Origin: Deltaproteobacteria bacterium
GTDB taxonomy: Bacteria; Desulfobacterota; Desulfomonilia; UBA1062
DNA length: 64,000 nt
Direction: 5' to 3'
Assembly: GCA_018434685.1 (NCBI GenBank)
Contig: JAHDOV010000004.1
Coordinates: 1-64,000 of the forward strand
The position numbers were made by a program, and so were the translations under genes. Of the stretch, positions 58,137 to 64,000 are shown piece after piece. Positions within the stretch are counted from its first letter, which is position 1, and each line of letters starts with the position of its first letter. Under the pieces are notes generated by a model, which saw only the letters and a program-made list of their open reading frames with translations, made no database searches and was not told where the DNA came from.

Positions 58137-61100
58137 ATGCCAAATTTATTTGAAATCACCGGCGATGATATAACTCGGCTTGATGATGCGAAACTTCGCA
58201 TATTGATCGGTTTGTTGTGTGAGGCAGATTACCGTTTAGCAGGGCTCCCGACCAAGGGAATAACATGGGGTGGCCATCAAGATGCTCGTGATGGTGGTCT
58301 GGATGTTATTGTTCGAGGCGAGACACCTCCTCCTCAGAATAGCTTTGTTCCAAAAACTATAACTGGCTTCCAAGTAAAGAAGCCTGACATGACCAGAGCA
58401 AAAATACTCAAGGAAATGAAGCCCAATGGTATTTTGCGGGAGGAAATCAAAGCTCTCATTCAGGAGAGGGGAGCATATATTATTGTCAGTTCAAGCGGAT
58501 CTACTACCGACCCGGCTTCAAGAAATCGCACTAATGCCATGAGAGAGGCCGTTTCAAAGGAAAACAATCACCAAAATCTTCATTTGGAGTTTTTGGACCG
58601 TGGGCGTGTTGCAACCTGGGTACGTTCGCATCCATCATTGATTTTGTGGGTACGTAATAAAATTGGTCGTCAATTAAGAGGGTGGCGTCCCTACGAAAAC
58701 TGGGCTAATTCTCCTGGTGGAATAGAGGAAGAATATCTTGCAGATGATGGGTTAAGACTGCATAACGGAACCCATCCCATAGATCATGGAATGTCTGCTA
58801 AAGATGGCCTGCTAAAACTCGGGTCTTTGCTTTCCGCGCCCGGTGCTTCAATTCGACTAACCGGATTATCGGGGGTGGGAAAAACTCGGCTTGTTCAGGC
58901 AATGTTTGATGAAAGGGTAGGAAAACAGGCACTTAAAAGTTCTCAAGCGTTTTATACCGATATTTCAGATGACCCTGACCCTGATCCAAGGACATTTGCT
59001 GAGCAACTTATCGCTGATAAAACAAGGGCTATACTGATTATTGATAACTGTCCTCCTGATATGCATCGTCGGTTGACTGAAATATGTTCTGAAGAGCACA
59101 GTACAGTTAGCCTGCTGACAGTCGAATATGATGTTCGTGACCACCTTCCAGAGGAAACAAGTGTATTCAGGCTGGAGCCAGCCAGTGAAGAGCTTATTGA
59201 AAAACTGATAAGAAAGCGCTCTCCGCATATCAGCCAAGTCGATGCCCGGACAATTGCACGTTTTGCAGGAGGAAATGCTCGTGTAGCCATTGTCCTCGCA
59301 AATACCGTGCAGCGTGGTGAAACACTATCAGATTTTCGTGATGAAGAATTATTCGAAAGACTTTTTTGGCAGCGGCATAAAGTAGATAAAGATCTGCTTA
59401 TTTCTGCTGAGGTATGCTCACTTGTTTATTCATTTGAAGGTAAGGATGCTACTTCAGAAAAATCAGAGCTTACATTCTTAGCATCCCTTGTTGGTAAGTC
59501 GGGTTCAGAATTGTATCGGGATGTCAGAGTTCTTAGGGAACGGGACCTGATACAGTCGCGTGACGTTTGGAGGGCTGTGCTCCCACACGCTATAGCCAAT
59601 CGGCTTGCCAAGCGAGCACTTGAATCCATACCAAAAGATACCCTCGTTCAATCTTTCTTCAATAGTGGATCGGAGAGGCTGATAAAATCATTTACACGTC
59701 GGCTCAATTATCTTCACGATTGCAATCCAGCCATTGAGATAGTGAATGAGTGGCTAGCCCATGATGGTTGGATTGGAAAAACAACACATAACTTTAGCGC
59801 GTTTGGAATGGAGGTGTTCAAAAACATTGCCCCTGTGTCACCAGAAAAAGCATTGTTAGCAATAGAACGTGCTGCAAATGGAGATGAAGGAAGTCGATTT
59901 ATCTCCAGGGAAAATACTCACTCTTATGAATTTGTAGAGCTACTATGGCATTTGGCTTATGATCCTGAGTTATTTGATAGATGTGTTAATCTCATGTGCC
60001 GTTTCGCGCTTTCGGAAAGCCTGGAAAAAAATAATACATCCTCGCAGGATGCTCTCAAGTCTCTTTTCTATATCAATCAGTCCGGAACTCATGCTTCAGT
60101 TGAAGCAAGACTTGAGATCATTGAGAGTCTGGTCAATTCCGAAGATCAGAGTAAGCAGGAACTTGGTGTTCATCTTCTGGATGCAGCGCTTGAAACATGG
60201 CATTTTAGCTTATCCTATGATTTCGGTTTTGGAGCAAGGCTAAGAGATTTTGGCTATGAGCCAGAAACACGTGAGGATGTTATTAATTGGTATGAAACAT
60301 TTATAAGTCTTTGCATGCGACAGGCGCTTCAAGGTAAACCAATTGATCAAAAAGCAAGAAAAGTCCTTTCCGATCATCTGCGCGGCTTATGGACAAATGC
60401 TGGTATGTATGATGCCGTGGAAAACGCAATTATAAAAATTCATAAAAAGCAGGCATGGAATGAGGCTTGGATTGCTGTACGGGGAATAATCCGATATGAC
60501 AGTAACAGCTTCAAGAAAGAGATCTTGGAAAGACTTCATAGGCTAGAAAATCTTTTAAAACCCAATGCTCTTTTAGAACGTGCACGTACTTTCGCTTTAT
60601 TAGACACACAATACACCTTTGATTTGGAAGATGATATTGATGATAATGAGGATTCAAACTCCGGATTTAATCGTTTATTAGAAACTACAAGAAAAATTGG
60701 CGCTCAAGTTGTTCAACACATTGATACTCTAAATGCTTTATTACCAGAGCTTTTATCCACACATAACAATATGATTTATAGCTTTGGCAGAGGATTGGCG
60801 GATGGTTGTAATGATAAAGAGAAACTCTGGAAGATTTTATATACCCAGATTGAAAAGATACCTTCTGAAAAACGGCAGATTGGTGTTTTATTGGGATTTC
60901 TCGCTTCATGCGCGGAAAGTGATCCTGTATTTTATAATTCAACTCTAGATAATTTAATAAGCGATAATCTGCTTGGTGAATGGTTCCCAATTCTTCAAAC
61001 AACCTCAAACATCGATCAGCGAGGAGTTGATCGATTACACAAAGCCTTAGATACAGGAAAGGCAAATATACATACTTTCGAATATCTTGCTTGGGGACGT

Positions 61101-61976
61101 GTCCATGAATCCATAAATGATGATGATCTGGCCGACCTTTTGAAAAAAATTCTTTTCAAGGAAGAGGGAATTGATACTGTAATTGAAATCCTGAAAATGA
61201 GGTTTCATAGATCAAAAGAGGAAAATCGGGAATATTCTGAAAGGTTAGTTGCAGTAGCGCGTGATATGCTATCGATGTATTCGTTCCCCGACAAACGAAG
61301 TAAAAAGAAAAGTCTGGATTATGGCTTAGAGCAAATAGCTCGCGTATGCCTTAATGGCCCAAAAGGCGTTAAGGCTGCCAAAGAAATATGCCAACACCTC
61401 GAAGAAGCTATAACTGATCACCGTATTTATGACTTCCATTATAATAGGTTACTTAATGTCCTTGCTCGTACTCAACCCTTCGTGTTTTTGGATGTGTTTC
61501 TTGGAAGTGGTGGGATCGAAGATTACAGGCATAGAAGAATGTTTGGCTATTGTTTTGAAAAATACAGTAACCCTCTCAACCAGATTTCTGACGATGACCT
61601 TTTATCCTGGTGTGATAAGGATTCAGAAAACCACTATCCACTAATTGCGTTAGCAATAGATGCTTTCAGGGAATCAGCGGAAACAAACGAATTGGAATGG
61701 AAACCGATTGTGTATTCCATATTTGATAAGGCACCAGATTTAGGTGTTGTTCTTGAACACCTTGTAGACGCGATGAGGCCGAGATCATGGAGTGGTTCAC
61801 TGGCAAATATCTTGCTGAAGAGGTCTGTTTTGTTTCAAAACTTGTACAAACATGATAACGAAGAGATTAGAGCTTGGGCTAGAGGTCAGTATTCAGCTTT
61901 ACAGAAAAATATAAAAAGAGAGCGTGATTGGGAAGAAGAGCGTCATAACCAAGAACAAAATGTGAGCTTTGAATAA
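58137..61976 (+). CDS. Nuclease-STAND NTPase protein, Avs-like anti-phage candidate
   Basis: This 1279-residue protein has three visible regions. Residues ~1-185 look like a PD-(D/E)xK nuclease: ARDGGLDVIV (D52, D56) then TGFQVKK (Q79, K81) fit D-(x)n-Q-x-K. Residues ~225-500 are a STAND-type ATPase: Walker A GLSGVGKT (243-250), Walker B AILIIDNCPPD, then sensor-like VEYDVRDHLPEE and a winged-helix/helical part. From about 520 to the end is a long alpha-helical region of repeat type with no catalytic motif, as in sensor domains. This order, effector-NTPase-repeat sensor, is that of antiviral STAND proteins. AT-rich DNA and isolation suggest transfer. Confidence 0.8.
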   Translation: MPNLFEITGDDITRLDDAKLRILIGLLCEADYRLAGLPTKGITWGGHQDARDGGLDVIVRGETPPPQNSFVPKTITGFQVKKPDMTRAKILKEMKPNGILREEIKALIQERGAYIIVSSSGSTTDPASRNRTNAMREAVSKENNHQNLHLEFLDRGRVATWVRSHPSLILWVRNKIGRQLRGWRPYENWANSPGGIEEEYLADDGLRLHNGTHPIDHGMSAKDGLLKLGSLLSAPGASIRLTGLSGVGKTRLVQAMFDERVGKQALKSSQAFYTDISDDPDPDPRTFAEQLIADKTRAILIIDNCPPDMHRRLTEICSEEHSTVSLLTVEYDVRDHLPEETSVFRLEPASEELIEKLIRKRSPHISQVDARTIARFAGGNARVAIVLANTVQRGETLSDFRDEELFERLFWQRHKVDKDLLISAEVCSLVYSFEGKDATSEKSELTFLASLVGKSGSELYRDVRVLRERDLIQSRDVWRAVLPHAIANRLAKRALESIPKDTLVQSFFNSGSERLIKSFTRRLNYLHDCNPAIEIVNEWLAHDGWIGKTTHNFSAFGMEVFKNIAPVSPEKALLAIERAANGDEGSRFISRENTHSYEFVELLWHLAYDPELFDRCVNLMCRFALSESLEKNNTSSQDALKSLFYINQSGTHASVEARLEIIESLVNSEDQSKQELGVHLLDAALETWHFSLSYDFGFGARLRDFGYEPETREDVINWYETFISLCMRQALQGKPIDQKARKVLSDHLRGLWTNAGMYDAVENAIIKIHKKQAWNEAWIAVRGIIRYDSNSFKKEILERLHRLENLLKPNALLERARTFALLDTQYTFDLEDDIDDNEDSNSGFNRLLETTRKIGAQVVQHIDTLNALLPELLSTHNNMIYSFGRGLADGCNDKEKLWKILYTQIEKIPSEKRQIGVLLGFLASCAESDPVFYNSTLDNLISDNLLGEWFPILQTTSNIDQRGVDRLHKALDTGKANIHTFEYLAWGRVHESINDDDLADLLKKILFKEEGIDTVIEILKMRFHRSKEENREYSERLVAVARDMLSMYSFPDKRSKKKSLDYGLEQIARVCLNGPKGVKAAKEICQHLEEAITDHRIYDFHYNRLLNVLARTQPFVFLDVFLGSGGIEDYRHRRMFGYCFEKYSNPLNQISDDDLLSWCDKDSENHYPLIALAIDAFRESAETNELEWKPIVYSIFDKAPDLGVVLEHLVDAMRPRSWSGSLANILLKRSVLFQNLYKHDNEEIRAWARGQYSALQKNIKRERDWEEERHNQEQNVSFE

Positions 61977-62642
61977 AACACATGGCCCAAGTAAACCCAT
62001 TGTTGGGGAAACCAGGGTACGTCTTTGAAATATTGACATTTAATTGTTTATTCTTAACCTAATAGTAAACATCTTTAAAAGATATATATAGTAATATCAG
62101 AGTGTTCACAAAGTTGTGAGTATGGCACGTACTTTATACTTTGAGGTCATCTTCTTTTTTATAATTAACGTCCCAATATCCAGATTCGTATCAAAGTGCT
62201 CATAATCACTGGAGATCTATCCCCTCTATTGGTGATTTGTTCTGAGATCATAATGGAATAACTCGGCACCAGACCCACTTCCCCCTTGAAGCCGGCGAAG
62301 GAGTGCAGGGAAAATCCGAAAAATGAGCACTTTTGTCTGAGCGGAGTGAAACGGAGCGAGTTTAAGTGCGAGCGGGTTTTTCCTGTGCAAGTGAGCGTAC
62401 CTGCCTAAGGCAGGCGGTTTCGCGGGGTGCATTTCTTTGGTAGTTTGACTCAGGCCATCCATGGCCTTCGCCCTGCGGGCGACCGTTCGGTCGTCCAATT
62501 CGGCTGTCCTGCCGAATTGTGATTCAGGCCATCCATGGCCTTCGCCCTGCGGGCTCGACTAAAGCGCGTCCAATTCGCCTGTCCTGGGGAATTGTCTTCA
62601 GCCTAAAAGGCTGTCACCTGAATTCTATTTTCATTTAAAAGA
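61977..62642. other. Intergenic stretch with tandem repeat
   Basis: About 666 bases between the STAND gene and the phasin-like gene. The first 250 are AT-rich; from about 62270 the text becomes GC-rich with short palindromes (CCTGCC/GGCAGG) and the tandem repeat at 62450-62599. Minus-strand frames in it are short and look non-coding. The change of composition probably marks the right edge of the island. Confidence 0.5.
62450..62599. repeat. Tandem ~74-base repeat, two copies
   Basis: TCAGGCCATCCATGGCC begins at 62450 and again at 62524; GTCCAATTCG recurs at 62493 and 62568. The two units are near-identical in their first 31 bases and diverge slightly in the spacer. They could be remnants of an element or an integration scar. 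Confidence 0.75.
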
Positions 62643-63242
62643 TTACCTTAACATTTTTGATGATGGCTTCCTGCCTGATGCAGATTTTTTCTTCTGATTT
62701 GCCGCCGGCTTCTTCGCAGCTTTCTTCTTCGCCGGCCGGGGTTTTTCCGCTTCAGCCGCCTGCCCTGCCGGCTTTTCGCCCAGCAGGTTCGTGAAGCTCG
62801 ACAGCAGATCCTGGAACTGCCTGGTCTGGTCCTGAATCAGGGATTCAAAAACCTCGAGCCCTTCCCCCTGGGCGGCAAGCCGCGTATCGAATACCCCGCC
62901 GAGCTTGTGCAGTACCTCTTCCTGCCCCGAGAGCTTCTCCCTGAGTTCTTCGTTTTCCCGGAGCAGGGCCTCGTAGTCCTGCCTGGTAACGAGATCCATG
63001 AGGGAGAGGAACTCCTTGAACGAGGTGTGGAAATCCCCGGCTGCCTTCTTCCAGAGCTCCAGGTATCCGGGGGTGTCTTTCGTGAAGATATCGAGCCCGT
63101 AGAACGCGGCGAAGAGATCCTGAAAATCATCGAGCGCGGCCGGATCCCCGCCCATGAGCCCTACAAAGTCTTCGAGCCGCTTCTGACCCTGTGCCGCATT
63201 GAGCAGCAGGTTCCCCCACAGCTCGAGAAAGTGCCTGTCCAT
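62643..63242 (-). CDS. Phasin-like granule-associated protein
   Basis: This 199-residue protein is mostly helical with a strongly lysine/alanine-rich C-terminus (AKKKAAKKPAANQKKKS), typical of some PHA granule-associated proteins. The N-terminus (HFLELWGNLLLNAAQGQKRLEDF) and middle (WKKAAGDFHTSFKEFLSLMDLV) are amphipathic helices like phasins, and LRENEELREKLSGQEEVLHKL is coiled coil. It probably coats PHA granules. ATG 63242 follows AAGGAG, two bases after the stop of the hydrolase gene, so the two are co-transcribed. Confidence 0.65.
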   Translation of the reverse strand: MDRHFLELWGNLLLNAAQGQKRLEDFVGLMGGDPAALDDFQDLFAAFYGLDIFTKDTPGYLELWKKAAGDFHTSFKEFLSLMDLVTRQDYEALLRENEELREKLSGQEEVLHKLGGVFDTRLAAQGEGLEVFESLIQDQTRQFQDLLSSFTNLLGEKPAGQAAEAEKPRPAKKKAAKKPAANQKKKSASGRKPSSKMLR

Positions 63243-63244
63243 GA

Positions 63245-64000
63245 TCACGCTCCTTTACCGGCCTTGTCGAGATCCAGCTGAAACAGCACCGGACCGCGAG
63301 AGTTTTTGTCTCCGAAACGCTTGTGCAGGGCATACTCCGATTTCGGGTTTGACCACGAGGTGGCGATGGCGAGGTGCCCCCTGGGGAAGGCCGTCACCTC
63401 CGCCTCGATATAGTCCAGCGGTGCAAGCGCGGTTTCCTTCTCCACCAGGTCGTCCTTCTCCCCGTAGCAGATGAGCCAGCTGATCCCCTTTTCCGGGATT
63501 CTTTTAAGATTCAGCTCCCGGTTGAAGAGCCTCACCGGCAGGGTGCCGTCTTTCGTGATGGGGATATTGTAGGAGTCGAAGCTCATCTTCGTGATGGCCA
63601 TGGGCAGATCGGTGCGTTCGTAGCTCAGCCAGTAGTTCACCGCCAGGGCGCTCTTGTTGAACGTACCGGAGCTGCCGTTGGCAGAGAGCATGACCATGTC
63701 GCGGTAGAAGCTCACCAGGGGGTACTCATCCTGGATGGCCTTGAGCTTGTAGACCCAGCCCATGAGCTTGCCGTCTGCCACGGTATTGCCGTTGGGCAGG
63801 GTCTTTGTGCCGTAGGCAAGATCGTTGAACCGCGGCGGCAGGTTCTTGAGAAACGTTGCCAGGCCGGTGCTCCGTGTCCCGTCCATGGGGGAGACGCAGG
63901 TGATCAGCGCGTCCACCAGGCCGTCGAGCTCGCCCGAGAGGATGTTGCACAGGGCGGAAAACCCTCCCTGGCAGTAGCCGTTGAGCGTCACCGGCCTGGC
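63245..64000 (-). CDS. PhaC-like alpha/beta-hydrolase, 5' end outside window
   Basis: The gene enters from the right edge, so its N-terminus is missing; about 251 codons remain. They show a PhaC-like nucleophile elbow VTLNGYCQGGFSALC (G-x-C-x-G with a cysteine), a possible acid in YGEKDDLVEKE and a histidine in FPRGHLAIATS, fitting PHA synthase-type hydrolases. LITCVSPMDGTRST and WLSYERTDLPMAI resemble the class I/DUF3141-type group more than the PhaC at 51.9 kb. It may be a second PHA synthase or a depolymerase. It precedes the phasin-like gene by two bases. Confidence 0.72.
   Translation of the reverse strand, partial: ARPVTLNGYCQGGFSALCNILSGELDGLVDALITCVSPMDGTRSTGLATFLKNLPPRFNDLAYGTKTLPNGNTVADGKLMGWVYKLKAIQDEYPLVSFYRDMVMLSANGSSGTFNKSALAVNYWLSYERTDLPMAITKMSFDSYNIPITKDGTLPVRLFNRELNLKRIPEKGISWLICYGEKDDLVEKETALAPLDYIEAEVTAFPRGHLAIATSWSNPKSEYALHKRFGDKNSRGPVLFQLDLDKAGKGA

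Noticed and set aside
62226-62498. A 90-codon minus-strand frame in the right intergenic region
   Set aside because: No ribosome site and it overlaps the repeat; the text looks like a translated repetitive element, so I treated the region as non-coding.

Overview
The window is a stretch of Gram-negative chromosome, most likely from a deltaproteobacterial (Desulfobacterota-type) lineage, GC-rich except for one AT-rich block at about 56.5-62.3 kb. This placement is inferred from gene content and order: outer-membrane beta-barrels, a PEP-CTERM protein, a type IV pilus retraction ATPase, flgL-fliW, a three-part DHH/CBS/nucleotidyltransferase A-adding enzyme, nickel-pincer (lar) cofactor genes, a class III PHA synthase pair and the order cinA-thpR-recA-pilT-recX-alaS. 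No rRNA was seen, so the species is not fixed.

Layout. 0-12.7 kb holds mostly minus-strand accessory genes: a zinc alcohol dehydrogenase, a degenerate C_GCAxxG_C_C gene, a thioesterase, a DJ-1/PfpI protein, a DMT exporter, a CvfB-like S1 protein, a FAH-family hydrolase, a GNAT, a hemerythrin, an exported lipoprotein hydrolase, an exported phosphoesterase, a TPR protein and two small beta-barrels. 13-20 kb is a minus-strand block reading larC, larB, larE, HAD phosphatase, DUF362, FGGY kinase; it makes the LarA-type nickel cofactor, but no larA is in view. 20-25 kb carries a nitroreductase, an enoyl-CoA hydratase, an orphan polyamine-type binding protein, a large nitroreductase-like protein and an exported DsrE-like protein.

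25.3-32.2 kb is a tightly overlapping minus-strand operon: coaX, amidase, SPOR protein, xerD-like recombinase, A-adding enzyme and then tRNA-Ala(CGC), closed by a strong hairpin terminator. 33.2-39.3 kb reads plus: ybaB, recR, an SAH/MTA-deaminase-like amidohydrolase, flgL behind a sigma-54-type promoter, fliW, mobB and an RlmI-like methyltransferase. 48.9-39.3 kb is a minus-strand housekeeping operon: ModE-like regulator, pgpA, cinA, thpR, recA, pilT, recX (frameshifted), alaS, hisB, a small DUF6504-like gene, hisA and a HIT protein. asnS and tRNA-Gly(GCC) follow.

51-55.7 kb is a polyhydroxyalkanoate cluster: phaE, phaC, a double-GAF protein, a MaoC/PhaJ-type hydratase and an LpxL-like acyltransferase. 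A second PHA-like pair (PhaC-like hydrolase and a phasin-like protein) lies at the right edge. Between them sits an accessory island of about 6.9 kb, the most interesting part of the window. It holds a gene remnant, a DUF3795 protein, a PEP-CTERM protein lying between two direct copies of a palindromic repeat, and a 1279-residue protein with an N-terminal PD-(D/E)xK-like nuclease, a STAND-type P-loop NTPase and a long helical C-terminus. That is the layout of a single-gene Avs-like anti-phage system. It is preceded in frame by a 52-codon small ORF whose stop codon abuts its ATG.
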